A DNA stretch of 64,000 bases, from assembly GCA_947331495.1 (NCBI GenBank), contig CAMZOI010000001.1, positions 62,001-126,000 on the forward strand, read 5' to 3'. Both the position numbers and the translations under genes were made by a program. The DNA comes from Erythrobacteraceae bacterium Alg239-R51 (GTDB taxonomy: Bacteria; Pseudomonadota; Alphaproteobacteria; Sphingomonadales; Sphingomonadaceae). This document shows positions 18,292 through 27,584 of this stretch, piece after piece. The first letter of the stretch is position 1; each line of letters begins with the position of its first letter. The notes under the pieces are model-generated. The model had not been told where the DNA came from, ran no database searches, and saw only the letters and a list, made by a program, of their open reading frames with translations.

Positions 18292-18918
18292 ATGAGCAAC
18301 ACACATAGTAAAATTATTGCCTCAGCTGCCAAGGCAGAGCTTGGGCCGATCGGTTTTCAGCGGAGGGGCCGATCTAGGCTTTGGATTGCAGATCACCGCT
18401 ACTGGCTCAACGTGGTGGAGTTCACTCCAAGCCGTTGGTCTAAAAGCGTATCACTTACGAACGCTGCGCATTGGCTCTGGGTCGGTGCTGGTTTCATGAG
18501 CTTCAACGAAGCAATTCCCTCGGATTGCCGTGCGGAGTTCGAGAACGAAGATCAATTCAGAGACGCAGCCATCCAGATCGCCAAGGTTGCGCGTGCAGAA
18601 GCTTTGAAGATCGAAGCTAGATTTCCTTCCTTACAATCAATCGCTGATTTTGTTGTCGAGCAAGCGCGGAGCAGCCCTGACAGGATGGGGCCTAGCTGGT
18701 GGGGCTACGAAGCAGGTATTGCTTCCGGGCTAGTCGGTAGGTTCGATGACGCACAAGAATTCATGGACAAATTGACCGATGAACGAGTCACGAAGCGTGC
18801 TGCTCCCTTTTTGCCGCTTATCAACCGGCCCGACGCTTTCAGGCACGAGGTGAATGATCTCGTTAAGCGACAGCGAGCGACATTGAAGCTGGGCATGCTG
18901 GAAAACCCTCCCTTTTGA
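18292..18918 (+). CDS. Orphan hypothetical protein, DUF4304-like
   Basis: 208 residues from the ATG at 18292; the frame is open from 18193. The N-terminal half has the feel of DUF4304: helix, then GPIGFQRRGRSRLWIAD, a YWLNVVEFTPSRWSKSV strand pair and a tryptophan-rich segment (HWLWVGAGF). The rest is helical with SWWGYEAGIASGLVGRFDDAQEFM. Base composition and codon use are visibly more AT-rich than purD and the kinase on either side, and the flanks are non-coding, so recent acquisition is plausible. Function unknown. Confidence 0.55.
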   Translation: MSNTHSKIIASAAKAELGPIGFQRRGRSRLWIADHRYWLNVVEFTPSRWSKSVSLTNAAHWLWVGAGFMSFNEAIPSDCRAEFENEDQFRDAAIQIAKVARAEALKIEARFPSLQSIADFVVEQARSSPDRMGPSWWGYEAGIASGLVGRFDDAQEFMDKLTDERVTKRAAPFLPLINRPDAFRHEVNDLVKRQRATLKLGMLENPPF

Positions 18919-19242
18919 TGGCGGCTTTTAGGTAGCTAACGGTACAGTCGATACGACTGCAATGGGGTCGTTAGCGGAAAGGCAGGTTTCGGCCATATCT
19001 GGCGTCCTAAGCCGGACGCAAGCAGCAGCTTGGCGTTGTAAATCTTCGTGCGAATGCGCTTTCCTACAGCCGACGGTACGCTAGCGACCGACCCGCTCTT
19101 TGAAATCATGCTCGCGCTCCACGCAAAAAGTCCGGGCAGCCAGTGCGGGGCTTGCGCGTTTTGGCGCGCTTTACGGTGTCTGTTCGGAGAGTTCCGCCCC
19201 GCAATTGTTTTATCGACTTGTCCTTGGTGCAAGCCCTTTCAA

Positions 19243-19272
19243 TCCGTTCGCCCTGAGCCTGTCGAAGGGCTG
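19243..19272 (+). repeat. REP-type repeat, copy 1
   Basis: TCCGTTCG..CTGAGC.TGTCGAAG..CTG, a repeat widespread in sphingomonads and other proteobacteria. It pairs with copy 2 in inverted orientation 34 nt downstream, matching at about 25 of 30 positions. Confidence 0.75.
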
Positions 19273-19306
19273 CATTTGCTTCGTGCGGCACCGCCCAAGA
19301 GAAGGA

Positions 19307-19336
19307 CAGTGCTTCGACAAGCTCAGCACGAACGGA
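19307..19336 (-). repeat. REP-type repeat, copy 2 (inverted)
   Basis: Minus-strand copy: TCCGTTCGTGCTGAGCTTGT then CGAAGCACTG. Together with copy 1 it can form a large stem-loop just past the 3' end of the PfkB kinase gene, where it could shield the mRNA end or help termination. Confidence 0.75.
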
Positions 19337-19346
19337 AAAGCGATGT

Positions 19347-20342
19347 TCAGCCCAGCTTGTCCGCCACCAGCGCTTTCAGATCGGCCTCGCTCCGCGCGCC
19401 GTAATGCGAGATGATCTCGGCGGCGCAGATCGCGCCCATCCGCAGGCACGTTTCGAGGTTTTTGCCCTGCGAATGGCCCGTGAGGAAACCGGCGGCGAAC
19501 AGATCGCCCGCGCCGGTGGTATCGACGACCTGATCGACCGGTTCGGCCTCGATCGCAACGCGCTCGCCATTCGCGATGCCGACCGCGCCCCTGGCGCTGC
19601 GCGTGGCGACGAGCACCGGCACCTTGTCCTGAAGCGCGGCCAGGCCGGCATCGAAATCGTCCTTGCCGGTCAGCGTCGCCAGCTCGGTTTCATTGACGAA
19701 CAGGATGTCGATCAAACCCTCGTCGATCATCCGCCGGAAATCGTCGCCATGACGCTCGATGACGAAGCTTTCGCTGGCGGTGAAAGCGACCTTGCGGCCC
19801 GCATTGCGCGCCACGTCGATCGCCCGGCGCATGGCGCTGCGCGGTTCTTCCGGATCCCACAGATAGCCTTCGAGATAGAGGATGCCCGCGCTGGCGATGA
19901 GGTCGTCATCAACCGCCGCGGGCGGCAGGAACTGGCTCGCGCCGAGAAACGTGTTCATCGTCCGCTCGCCATCGGGCGTGACGAAGATCAGGCAGCGCGC
20001 GGTCGAGGGCTGGCCGTCCCGCACCGGCGTGTCGAAATCGATCCCGACCGCACGAATATCGTGACTGAACACGTCGCCCAGCTGGTCTTTTGCGACCTGG
20101 CCGACAAAGGCGCATTGTGCCCCCAGCGCAGACATGCCCGCGAGCGTGTTCGCAGCAGAGCCGCCGGATATTTCCTTCGCCGGTCCCATCGCATCGTAGA
20201 GCCGCCGCGCGCCATCCTCGTCCACCAGGGTCATCCCGCCCTTGGCAAGGTCGAGCTCGTCGATCAGGGCTTCTTCGCAAGGGGCCATGACATCGACGAT
20301 GGCATTGCCGATGGCGATTACGTCGTAGCGGGGTTCGGTCAC
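19347..20342 (-). CDS. PfkB-family kinase, adenosine kinase-like
   Basis: 331 residues from GTG at 20342, preferred over TTG at 20354 because GGAG lies 6 nt before it. Ribokinase/PfkB fold: AIGNAIVDVMAP at the N-terminus, GGSAANTLAGMSALG (first PfkB signature), and DTTGAGDLFAAGFLTG (second signature with catalytic Asp and anion hole) at about 280-295. The family member in alphaproteobacteria is usually annotated adenosine kinase, phosphorylating adenosine to AMP; other nucleosides or sugars are possible. Confidence 0.85.
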   Translation of the reverse strand: MTEPRYDVIAIGNAIVDVMAPCEEALIDELDLAKGGMTLVDEDGARRLYDAMGPAKEISGGSAANTLAGMSALGAQCAFVGQVAKDQLGDVFSHDIRAVGIDFDTPVRDGQPSTARCLIFVTPDGERTMNTFLGASQFLPPAAVDDDLIASAGILYLEGYLWDPEEPRSAMRRAIDVARNAGRKVAFTASESFVIERHGDDFRRMIDEGLIDILFVNETELATLTGKDDFDAGLAALQDKVPVLVATRSARGAVGIANGERVAIEAEPVDQVVDTTGAGDLFAAGFLTGHSQGKNLETCLRMGAICAAEIISHYGARSEADLKALVADKLG

Positions 20343-20449
20343 TGGATACTCCAAGATTTCGTTCGGTCGGCGGGCGTTAGCGACTCATCGGAACGAGGCC
20401 AAGCGCGGCGTTGACTTCGCCCGCGCGCCGTGTGCATTCCCGCCCGGTC

Positions 20450-21142
20450 ATGGCTTCGCTTCCCCGCGCCCTTGCTCTTTCTATCGGCCAGTTGGGCGAT
20501 CCCGCGATCCTGCGTGTGCTGTTCAAGTCCGCCTTGATCACGCTGGCGGTTTTCATCGCGCTTGGATGGGGAATGAGCCTTGGTTTCGAATACGCCCTTG
20601 AATGGGCCGGGCTCGAAGACGGGTCGCGCATCGGTCCGCTATTGGCAGCACTGGCCACCATCATCGGGGCATGGTTGCTTTTCCGCATTGTCGCGATTTT
20701 CGTGATCCAGTTCTTTGCCGACGAAGTCGTCCGCGCGGTAGAGGCCAGGCACTATCCGGATGACGCGGCCAATGCGCGGGCCCTGCCGCTGCGCCAGGAA
20801 ATTGCCCAGAGCTTGCGGGCCGGTGGCCGCGCACTGCTGTTCAATCTGCTGGCGCTGCCCTTCGCCGCCGCGCTTCTGGTCACGGGCGCGGGAACAGCCT
20901 TGCTGTTCTGGTTGGTGAACGCCGTCCTGCTCGGTCGCGAATTGCAGGACATGGTATGGCTGCGGTACCGGATCGACGAGGCCGCGACCGAACCGATGGG
21001 CCGTTTGTCGCGTTTCGCGCTGGGCGGCGTTGTCGCCGGATTGCTGGCCATACCCTTCGTAAATCTGCTCGCCCCGATACTGGGCGCGGCAAGCGCCACT
21101 CACTTGGTGCATCGTGGCCGAAAGGATCGAGATCTTGCGTAA
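20450..21142 (+). CDS. EI24 domain (CysZ-like) membrane protein
   Basis: 230 residues with about five hydrophobic segments (ALITLAVFIALGWGM, ATIIGAWLLFRIVAIFVIQ, LLFNLLALPFAAALLV, GTALLFWLVNAVLLG, GGVVAGLLAIPFVNLLAPIL). This matches the EI24/CysZ family; CysZ is a sulfate transporter in enterics but EI24 proteins in general have unproven roles. The start at 20450 avoids a leader with no family support. The 3' end overlaps the next lipoprotein gene by 29 nt. Confidence 0.75.
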   Translation: MASLPRALALSIGQLGDPAILRVLFKSALITLAVFIALGWGMSLGFEYALEWAGLEDGSRIGPLLAALATIIGAWLLFRIVAIFVIQFFADEVVRAVEARHYPDDAANARALPLRQEIAQSLRAGGRALLFNLLALPFAAALLVTGAGTALLFWLVNAVLLGRELQDMVWLRYRIDEAATEPMGRLSRFALGGVVAGLLAIPFVNLLAPILGAASATHLVHRGRKDRDLA

Positions 21143-21551
21143 ACTCATGCCGCTCTTGTTGCTGGCGCTGTCAGCGTGCGTAAGCGCCCCTCAGCAACCG
21201 GTCACGCCGCGTGTGCCGAACGCGTCTGCCTCGCCGCCGCCGCAGGATGTGACGGTAAGCCCCTCTGTCGGGACATTCCGAGCGCCGCGTATCATGAGCG
21301 TGCCGGGGCTCGAGAATGTCATCGGCAAGAACGAAACGGCACTTGCGAACACTTTCGGAGCGCCGCGATTGTCAGTGAAGGAAGGTGATGCCCGCAAACT
21401 GCAGTTCGCCGGTGAAGCCTGCGTGCTGGATGTCTATCTCTATCCGCTGACCCCTCGCGGCGAGCCAACCGCGACCTATGTCGATGCGCGCCGCGCCAGC
21501 GATGGAATTGATGTCGATCGGGCAGCCTGTGTCGCAGCGCTCCGGCGCTAG
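21114..21551 (+). CDS. Small lipoprotein
   Basis: 145 residues from ATG 21114, or 134 from ATG 21147. Lipobox LLALSAC follows the hydrophobic stretch MPLLLLALSAC. A proline/serine linker (APQQPVTPRVPNASASPPP) leads to a small domain with VIGKNETALANTFGAPRLSVKEGD, split, and two cysteines (GEACVLDVYLYPL, RAACVAALRR). It resembles the SmpA/OmlA-like idea of a fold tracking GxP, but no firm family match. Shares a CTAG with the convergent sufA stop. Confidence 0.65.
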   Translation: MAERIEILRKLMPLLLLALSACVSAPQQPVTPRVPNASASPPPQDVTVSPSVGTFRAPRIMSVPGLENVIGKNETALANTFGAPRLSVKEGDARKLQFAGEACVLDVYLYPLTPRGEPTATYVDARRASDGIDVDRAACVAALRR

Positions 21552-21907
21552 ACCATGAAGCTTTCGCCGCAGCCGCAGGCACCCTTGGCGTTCGGGTTCT
21601 CGAACACGAATCCCGCCGTGAAGTCGTCCTCGACCCAGTCCATCGTGCTGCCGATCAGATAGAGAACGCTGGCGCCGTCGATATAGAAAATGCCCCCGGG
21701 CGTTTCGATCTTCTCGTCGAACTTCGCTTCTTCGGTGACATAGTCGACCGAATAGGCGAGGCCCGAGCAGCCGCGACGCGGGGTGGACAGCTTGACCCCG
21801 ATCGCATCGTCCGGGGCTTTCGTCATGAGATCGGCCACGCGTTTTTCGGCGCCAGGGGTCAGGACAATAGCAGCTTTCGGCGCGGGACGGGTTTTCGTGT
21901 CGGACAT
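21548..21907 (-). CDS. sufA: A-type Fe-S carrier of the SUF system
   Basis: 119 residues, HesB/IscA/SufA family. The three iron or cluster-binding cysteines are RGCSGLAY at about 57-64 and GACGCGESF near the C-terminus. Carries nascent clusters from the SufBCD scaffold to target apoproteins. Last gene of the suf operon; its ATG overlaps the sufT stop (TGATG). The upstream-open frame to 22060 is sufT antisense reading. Confidence 0.93.
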   Translation of the reverse strand: MSDTKTRPAPKAAIVLTPGAEKRVADLMTKAPDDAIGVKLSTPRRGCSGLAYSVDYVTEEAKFDEKIETPGGIFYIDGASVLYLIGSTMDWVEDDFTAGFVFENPNAKGACGCGESFMV

Positions 21908-22425
21908 CAAAGCATCCCCAGCTCGAGACGGGCCTCGTCGGTCATCTTTTCCGGTCCCCAGGGCGGATCCCAGACCAGATTGACCTCGGCATCGCGCACG
22001 CCCGGCACGCTCGCGGCACGCAATTCGACTTCGCCCGGCATCGATTCGGCCACCGGGCAATGCGGCGTCGTCAGCGTCATGGTCACGACCACGTCGCTCT
22101 CGTCGTCCACCTCGACCCCGTAGATCAGGCCAAGATCGTAGATGTTGACCGGGATTTCGGGGTCGTAGATTTCCTTCAGCGCATCGACCACCGCCTGTTG
22201 CAATGCACCGCCCGCGCCACCGACACCTTCGGATTCCGGCTTCTTCTGCAGGAAGCCCTCCAGATAGTCGCGCTTGCGCTCGAGCTTCGCACCGGCGGAC
22301 TCGTCGGCATCGACCGCGTCCTCGACACGTGCGCGCCTCGGCTTCTCCGGCGGCCTGCCCACCACCACGTCGGCCGGCGATGGCGCCGCGATGAAGTCTC
22401 TTTCCTTGTTCGTTTCTTCGTTCAT
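21907..22425 (-). CDS. sufT: MIP18/DUF59-family SUF assembly protein
   Basis: 172 residues. A charged N-terminal about 75 residues precede the DUF59 domain: ALKEIYDPEIPVNIYDLGLIYGV at about 84-106, TLTTPHCPVAESMPG with the conserved cysteine, and a final VWDPPWGPEKMTDEARLELGML. SufT helps mature Fe-S proteins. Start overlaps sufS by 4 nt. Confidence 0.93.
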   Translation of the reverse strand: MNEETNKERDFIAAPSPADVVVGRPPEKPRRARVEDAVDADESAGAKLERKRDYLEGFLQKKPESEGVGGAGGALQQAVVDALKEIYDPEIPVNIYDLGLIYGVEVDDESDVVVTMTLTTPHCPVAESMPGEVELRAASVPGVRDAEVNLVWDPPWGPEKMTDEARLELGML

Positions 22426-23693
22426 CCGAAGATCCTCTGGGTTCTTTCTATGCCGCGCATCAGGGCGGCGATATCGTCCTCGTCCGAATGAAGTGCAAAG
22501 CTGGCCCGCGCGGTAGCGGGAACGCCAAGGTGCTTCATCAGCGGCTGGGCGCAGTGATGGCCGGCCCGGATCGCGACGTTCTCTTCATCCAATATGGTGC
22601 CGAGATCGTGGGGGTGAACCCCCTCGAGCGCGAAACTTACGATACCCGCGCTCTCGTCGGGGCCGAACAGCGTGACCGAATTGATGCTGCCCAACTGTTC
22701 GCGCAGTGTTCGGGCGAGTGTTCGCTCGTGATCAAGCGTCTGATCGACACCTAATGCGGCGAGATAATCGATCGCCGCGTGCAGCGCGATGGCCTCGGTA
22801 ATCATCGGCGTGCCTGCTTCGAAGCGCTGCGGCGGCGGGGCATAGGTGGTTTTTTCGAACGAAACTTTCTCGATCATCGCCCCGCCCCCCTGGTAGGGCG
22901 GCATTCCGTCGAGGATGTCTTCCCGCGCCCACAAGACCCCGATCCCGGTCGGGCCATAGAGCTTGTGCCCGGAAAAAGCGTAGAAATCACAATCGATTGC
23001 GGCCATGTCGAGCGCCATGCGCGGCGCCGCCTGGCACCCGTCGAGCAACAGTTTCGCCCCGACCGAATGCGCCAGATCCGCTGCCGCGCGCGCATCGAGC
23101 ATGCTACCGAGCACGTTGGAAACATGCGCCAGTGCGACCAGCTTCGTGCGCGAGGTCAACAGTGCTTCGAGCGCCCCGAGATCGATTTCTCCGCTTTTGG
23201 TGAGCGGGCAGATATCGATCTGCGCGCCCGTACGCTCCGCAATCATCTGCCACGGAACGATATTCGAATGATGTTCGAGCATGGACAGCACGATCCGGTC
23301 GCCTTCGCCCAGATTTGTCCCGCCCCAGCTGGCAGCGACGAGGTTGATCGCCTCGGTCGCGCCGCGCACGAATACGACCTCGTTCTCGCTATTGGCTCCG
23401 ATGAAGTCCGCGACGCGCCTGCGGGCAGCTTCGTAGCCGAGGGTCATCTGCGCGCTGCGGCCATAGACGCCGCGGTGGACCGTGGCATACTCTTCGCCCA
23501 ACGCACGCGCCATCGCGTCGATTACCGCCTGCGGCTTCTGCGCCGAAGCAGCAGTATCGAGATAGTGCCAAGGCTCGCCATCCACGGTGAGCAGGCCGGG
23601 AAAATCGCCGCGCAGCTGCGCCCCTACCCGGGCGGGGATTTCCTTGCTGCTGGTGCCGGGCAGTTCAAAGTCCAGGGAAGCCGTGTTGCTCAC
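22422..23693 (-). CDS. sufS: Cysteine desulfurase SufS
   Basis: 423 residues, class II desulfurase. PLP-dependent: ATVHRGVYGRSAQMT and FVRGATEAINLVA in the N-terminal half, LEHHSNIVPWQ, the PLP lysine in FSGHKLYGPTG at about 227-237, and the persulfide cysteine in RAGHHCAQPLM at about 365-375. Transfers sulfur from cysteine to SufE/SufU or scaffold. No sufE or sufU gene is seen in this operon. GTG start overlaps sufD by 4 nt. Confidence 0.95.
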   Translation of the reverse strand: MSNTASLDFELPGTSSKEIPARVGAQLRGDFPGLLTVDGEPWHYLDTAASAQKPQAVIDAMARALGEEYATVHRGVYGRSAQMTLGYEAARRRVADFIGANSENEVVFVRGATEAINLVAASWGGTNLGEGDRIVLSMLEHHSNIVPWQMIAERTGAQIDICPLTKSGEIDLGALEALLTSRTKLVALAHVSNVLGSMLDARAAADLAHSVGAKLLLDGCQAAPRMALDMAAIDCDFYAFSGHKLYGPTGIGVLWAREDILDGMPPYQGGGAMIEKVSFEKTTYAPPPQRFEAGTPMITEAIALHAAIDYLAALGVDQTLDHERTLARTLREQLGSINSVTLFGPDESAGIVSFALEGVHPHDLGTILDEENVAIRAGHHCAQPLMKHLGVPATARASFALHSDEDDIAALMRGIERTQRIFG

Positions 23694-24448
23694 AGATATT
23701 TGTCCACTTTGTCGAGCGCGATCCGCATCAGCCGCTCGCGCTTTTCCTCGTCATGCAGCGATACAAGCGCATCTCCGAGAAAGGCCTGGACCAGAAGCCG
23801 GCGCGCCATTTCGGGCGAAAGGCCACGCGCGGCCATGTAAAAGCGCGCGTTTTCGTCCATCTGGCCGATGCTCGCGCCGTGTTCGCACTTTACGTCGTCG
23901 GCAAATATCTCGAGCTGGGGCACGGCATTCACGCTCGCGCCCTTCTCCAGCAACAAGCCCTTGAAATCCTGTCGAGCGTCCGTCTTCTGTGCATCGCGCA
24001 CGACGTCGATATTACCCAGGAAATTGCCAGTTCCGTGGCCCCAATGCACGCTCCGCACGGTCTGGTTGCTGGTGCCATTTGGCTCGGCATGAATCGTGCG
24101 GGTAACGATTTCGCGAACCGTGTCGCGTCCGCCCACCGTGATACCGCCCAGTTCGAAATGCGCCCCGCGCGCCAGCGTGACTTCTACCTCCAGCCGAGCG
24201 TATTCCGCCGAGGCCAGCACTGCGAAGATCTCGCAGCGAGCGCCCTCCCCAATTGACACGCGCCAGCGGTGCAGTTCGGTCGGGCTGGTTTCGTCGCTGT
24301 CGACAATGGTGAGGGTATCGTGAAAGCTGTCTCCGCTTGCGACGTCGATCGTGCGCCAATTGTCGAGCGGGACACCGGGCAACCGCTCGACGGCGGAATA
24401 CCGCCAGGTTTCGTCGCGACGGGTCGGAAGTTCGATCGTACCGGTCAT
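23690..24448 (-). CDS. sufD: SUF scaffold protein SufD
   Basis: 252 residues, short for SufD (E. coli about 420), as usual in this group. Starts with a DETWRYSAVERLPG segment; the beta-helix core is seen in VRSVHWGHGTGNFLGNI and CEHGASIGQMDENARFYMAARGL, which holds the conserved C-E-H-G-A stretch of the SufBD interface. Forms SufBC2D with the adjacent genes. Confidence 0.93.
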   Translation of the reverse strand: MTGTIELPTRRDETWRYSAVERLPGVPLDNWRTIDVASGDSFHDTLTIVDSDETSPTELHRWRVSIGEGARCEIFAVLASAEYARLEVEVTLARGAHFELGGITVGGRDTVREIVTRTIHAEPNGTSNQTVRSVHWGHGTGNFLGNIDVVRDAQKTDARQDFKGLLLEKGASVNAVPQLEIFADDVKCEHGASIGQMDENARFYMAARGLSPEMARRLLVQAFLGDALVSLHDEEKRERLMRIALDKVDKYL

Positions 24449-24834
24449 TCCGCTACCCGCTTTTCCGCGAGCATCCGCACACCGATCTTATGAGCAGCAT
24501 CGAGACAAGGCTGCGCCGATTGCGCCAGGTGGCTCAATTGCCGGTTGCGTTCCCTGGTCGGCAAGTCCGCTTGGGCGACCGCATCCATTGTCTCGGTCAT
24601 TGGAGTAAAGCAGCGGATCATGGCTCCACAGCGGATCATGTCGATCTCCGTATCGCCGCTGCTTTCCTCGATCCGGCAGGTGAGCTTGCCGTCGCGCTTG
24701 TAAACGCCGCCCTTCCAGTCATCGAGACGGCTGCCGATGACGGTAATATTTTCAGCGACTGCCGCGCTAGGTGGTGGAAGCTGGGCGGCGTTTGCTCCGG
24801 CCTGCGCCAGCAAAAGTGCTACGAGAATACTCAT
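24445..24834 (-). CDS. Small secreted protein embedded in the suf operon
   Basis: 129 residues with a signal peptide (MSILVALLLAQAGANA). The mature part has ENITVIGSRLDDWKGGVY and cysteines in LTCRIEE, IRCGAMIRCFTP and AQPCLDAAH. No known family recognised. It sits between sufC and sufD with 4-nt overlaps on both sides, so it is made with the SUF proteins even though it appears to be exported. Confidence 0.75.
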   Translation of the reverse strand: MSILVALLLAQAGANAAQLPPPSAAVAENITVIGSRLDDWKGGVYKRDGKLTCRIEESSGDTEIDMIRCGAMIRCFTPMTETMDAVAQADLPTRERNRQLSHLAQSAQPCLDAAHKIGVRMLAEKRVAE

Positions 24835-25577
24835 GCTGCCATCACCGCGTCATAACCCTCGTTTTCAAGTTCGGTCGCCAGGTCCGGGCCGCCAGTCTTC
24901 ACGATCCGCCCCTGCGACAGGATCGAAACCTTGTCGGGACGCACCACTTCGAGCAGGCGCTGGTAGTGCGTGATCAGCAACACGCCCTTGCCGGGCTGAC
25001 GCATGATTTCATTTATCCCTTCACCGACCACGCGCAGCGCGTCGATGTCGAGGCCGCTATCGGTTTCATCGAGAACGGCGAATTTCGGATCGAGAATGCC
25101 CATCTGGACCATCTCGGCACGCTTCTTCTCGCCGCCTGAAAAACCCAGATTCACGTGCCGCTTGAGCATGTCGGGATCGAGCTTGAGCAACGCCGATTTT
25201 TCCTTGGCGAGTTTAAGGAATTCGCCCGCGGCCAGCGGCTCCTCGCCGCGTGCCTTGCGTTGCGAATTCAATGCCTCGCGCAGGAACTGGACATTGGAAA
25301 CGCCGGGGATCTCGACCGGATACTGGAAGCCGAGAAACAGGCCGGCAGCGGCGCGCTCGTGCGGTTCCAGATCGAGCAGGTTCTGTCCCATGAACTCGAC
25401 CGAGCCTTGCGTCACTTCGTAACCGGGCCGTCCGCCCAGCACGTAGGCCAGCGTCGATTTGCCCGCTCCGTTCGGACCCATGATCGCATGAACCTCGCCC
25501 GCCTCTATCGTGAGCGTGAGGCCGTTGAGGATGGTCTTACCGTCGATTTCGGCATGGAGATTATCGATTTTCAGCAT
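24831..25577 (-). CDS. sufC: SUF ABC-type ATPase SufC
   Basis: 248 residues, normal SufC. Walker A GPNGAGKSTLA at about 34-44, signature LGFSGGEKKRAEMVQ at about 142-156, and Walker B FAVLDETDSGLDIDALRVV. ATP hydrolysis drives the SufBC2D scaffold. The start MLKIDNL at 25577 is used; the frame runs open into the DUF559 gene but that is out of frame with it. Overlaps the DUF559 gene by 17 nt. Confidence 0.96.
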   Translation of the reverse strand: MLKIDNLHAEIDGKTILNGLTLTIEAGEVHAIMGPNGAGKSTLAYVLGGRPGYEVTQGSVEFMGQNLLDLEPHERAAAGLFLGFQYPVEIPGVSNVQFLREALNSQRKARGEEPLAAGEFLKLAKEKSALLKLDPDMLKRHVNLGFSGGEKKRAEMVQMGILDPKFAVLDETDSGLDIDALRVVGEGINEIMRQPGKGVLLITHYQRLLEVVRPDKVSILSQGRIVKTGGPDLATELENEGYDAVMAA

Positions 25578-26091
25578 TGCGGTTCCTGTTGGGCGCGCCG
25601 CGTGGCGTCGCGCCGTATTTCGATTGATGGTCGCGGCGCGCGGTCTGCTTGTCGCGGTAGCGCGCATTCATGGCGGCGAAGATCGGCTGCATCGCAGCTT
25701 CGACATCCTCGAGTATCGTTTCAGCGGGGATGCGGAAGACCTCGATACCGACTGCGGAAAGGCTCTTGTCGCGGCGCCTGGCAAGCGCATCGTTCTGGTC
25801 CGGCTCGTCGATCGCCACGGCCAAGCCCAGCGGGTGCGAGACGAAATCGAGGATCGCCGAGCCGACCACCGTGTGCCGGGTGAATTTGAACTTGCCGAAA
25901 TCTTCCTTGGCGAAGCGCGCCGCGAGCGCCTTGTGCGCCGGCGAGGAATGCCGCCGCATCTTGCGCGCCTGCTCATGCAGATTGTCCAGGCGCTTTTCCG
26001 AGATTTCCCACCCGCGCCCGCGCTTCTTGACGGCTGGCGCAGCGTCGGTCTCGGACGGGTCGCGCAGCTGGAGGGTCTTGCGGTCGCTCAC
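25561..26091 (-). CDS. DUF559-domain protein inside the suf operon
   Basis: 176 residues. The fold of VSR/DUF559 PD-(D/E)XK enzymes is visible: [65 protein letters not shown]. In typical members the middle strand carries an acidic residue (E-x-D); here it is AID with Ala, so the catalytic triad may be broken. GTG start overlaps the sufB stop by 4 nt. The role in Fe-S assembly, if any, is unknown. Confidence 0.8.
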   Translation of the reverse strand: MSDRKTLQLRDPSETDAAPAVKKRGRGWEISEKRLDNLHEQARKMRRHSSPAHKALAARFAKEDFGKFKFTRHTVVGSAILDFVSHPLGLAVAIDEPDQNDALARRRDKSLSAVGIEVFRIPAETILEDVEAAMQPIFAAMNARYRDKQTARRDHQSKYGATPRGAPNRNRNAENR

Positions 26092-27584
26092 CCCACACTC
26101 CCCTCAAGACTGATCGCCAGCAGCTTCTGCGCTTCGACGGCAAATTCCATCGGCAGCTGTTTCATCACGTCCTTAGCGAAACCGTTGACGATCAGCGCCA
26201 CCGCCTCTTCCTCGTCCAGCCCGCGTTGCATGGCGTAGAACAGCTGGTCATCGGAGATCTTGCTGGTGGTCGCCTCGTGCTCAATCTGAGCGGTCGGGTT
26301 CTTCACCTCGATATAGGGCACGGTATGCGCGCCGCATTCGCTGCCGAGCAAAAGGCTGTCGCATTCGGTGTAATTGCGACAATTCTCTGCATTGGTGGCG
26401 ATCGCCACGCGACCGCGATAGGTGTTGTTTGACTTGCCCGCGCTGATGCCCTTGGAGATGATCGTCGAGCGCGTTCCGCTCGCATTGTGGATCATCTTGG
26501 TGCCGGTATCGGCCTGCTGGTAATTGTTGGTCACCGCGACCGAGTAGAACTCACCCACGCTGTCCACGCCGTTGAGCACGCAGGAAGGGTATTTCCACGT
26601 CACCGCGCTGCCCGTCTCGACCTGCGTCCAGCTGATCTTGCTGCGCGCGCCCTGACACAGACCGCGTTTGGTAACGAAATTGTAGATTCCGCCCACGCCT
26701 TCCGAATTGCCGGGATACCAGTTCTGCACGGTCGAGTACTTGATCTCGGCGTCTTCCATCGCGACCAGTTCGACCACGGCGGCGTGAAGCTGGTTCTCAT
26801 CGCGCATCGGCGCGGTGCAACCTTCGAGATAGCTGACGTAAGAGCCCTTTTCGGCAATGATCAGCGTGCGTTCGAACTGGCCGGTATTCTCGGCATTGAT
26901 GCGAAAATAGGTCGAAAGCTCCATTGGGCAGCGTACGCCCTCGGGCACGTAAACGAACGTACCGTCCGAAAAGACCGCGCAGTTCAAGGTGGCGAAATAA
27001 TTGTCACGCTGCGGCACGACCTTGCCGAGCCACTTCTTCACGAGGTCCGGATATTCGCGGATTGCTTCGCTGATCGACAGAAAAATGACGCCCGCCTTTT
27101 TCAGTTCCTCGCGAAAAGTGGTGGCGACGCTGACGCTGTCGAACACTGCATCGACAGCGACCTTCTTGGCCCCCTTGACCCCGGCGAGCACTTCCTGCTC
27201 GGCCACGGGAATGCCGAGTTTGTCGTAAACCGACTTGATTTCGGGATCGAGCTCGTCGAGCGACTCAAGCTCCACCTTCTTCTTCGGCGCGGCGTAGTAA
27301 TACGCATCTTGGTAGTCGATGTCGGGATAGCCGAGCTTCGCCCAGTTCGGCTCTTCCATGTCCTGCCACAGGCGGAAGGCCTTCAGACGCCAGTCGAGCA
27401 TCCACTGCGGCTCGTTCTTCTTGGCGGAAATGAAGCAGACCGTGTCTTCGTTCAGACCTTTCTCGGCGAACTCGGTTTCAATCTCGCTCGACCAGCCATG
27501 TTCGTACTCCGCTACCTGCGCCGCCGCCTCACGGGCCTCCGCATCCATTTCGGGCTTCGTCTGAATATCAATATCGTCGCTCAT
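26088..27584 (-). CDS. sufB: SUF scaffold protein SufB
   Basis: 498 residues, usual length. Diagnostic segments: [39 protein letters not shown], the cysteine-rich YLEGCTAPM region and the C-terminal [16 protein letters not shown] with the conserved S-E-C-G stretch. Cluster assembly scaffold with SufC and SufD. The start at 27584 (MSDDID) is supported by the ATGA overlap with the rrf2 gene. Confidence 0.96.
   Translation of the reverse strand: MSDDIDIQTKPEMDAEAREAAAQVAEYEHGWSSEIETEFAEKGLNEDTVCFISAKKNEPQWMLDWRLKAFRLWQDMEEPNWAKLGYPDIDYQDAYYYAAPKKKVELESLDELDPEIKSVYDKLGIPVAEQEVLAGVKGAKKVAVDAVFDSVSVATTFREELKKAGVIFLSISEAIREYPDLVKKWLGKVVPQRDNYFATLNCAVFSDGTFVYVPEGVRCPMELSTYFRINAENTGQFERTLIIAEKGSYVSYLEGCTAPMRDENQLHAAVVELVAMEDAEIKYSTVQNWYPGNSEGVGGIYNFVTKRGLCQGARSKISWTQVETGSAVTWKYPSCVLNGVDSVGEFYSVAVTNNYQQADTGTKMIHNASGTRSTIISKGISAGKSNNTYRGRVAIATNAENCRNYTECDSLLLGSECGAHTVPYIEVKNPTAQIEHEATTSKISDDQLFYAMQRGLDEEEAVALIVNGFAKDVMKQLPMEFAVEAQKLLAISLEGSVG

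Larger units (their letters stand above)
18919..19346. other. 428-bp gene-poor gap with degenerate sequence and REP pair
   Basis: No supported gene. ORFs here translate to REP-type peptides (RPEPVEG, LRQAQHER), the signature of repeats read as protein. The first 320 bp show no recognised motif and look like decayed sequence; the last 100 bp hold the two inverted repeats annotated separately. Confidence 0.6.

Noticed and set aside
19048..19414. Plus-strand ORFs of 118 and 104 residues in the gap
   Set aside because: They translate REP repeats (RPEPVEG, LRQAQHER) and have no family or ribosome-binding support.
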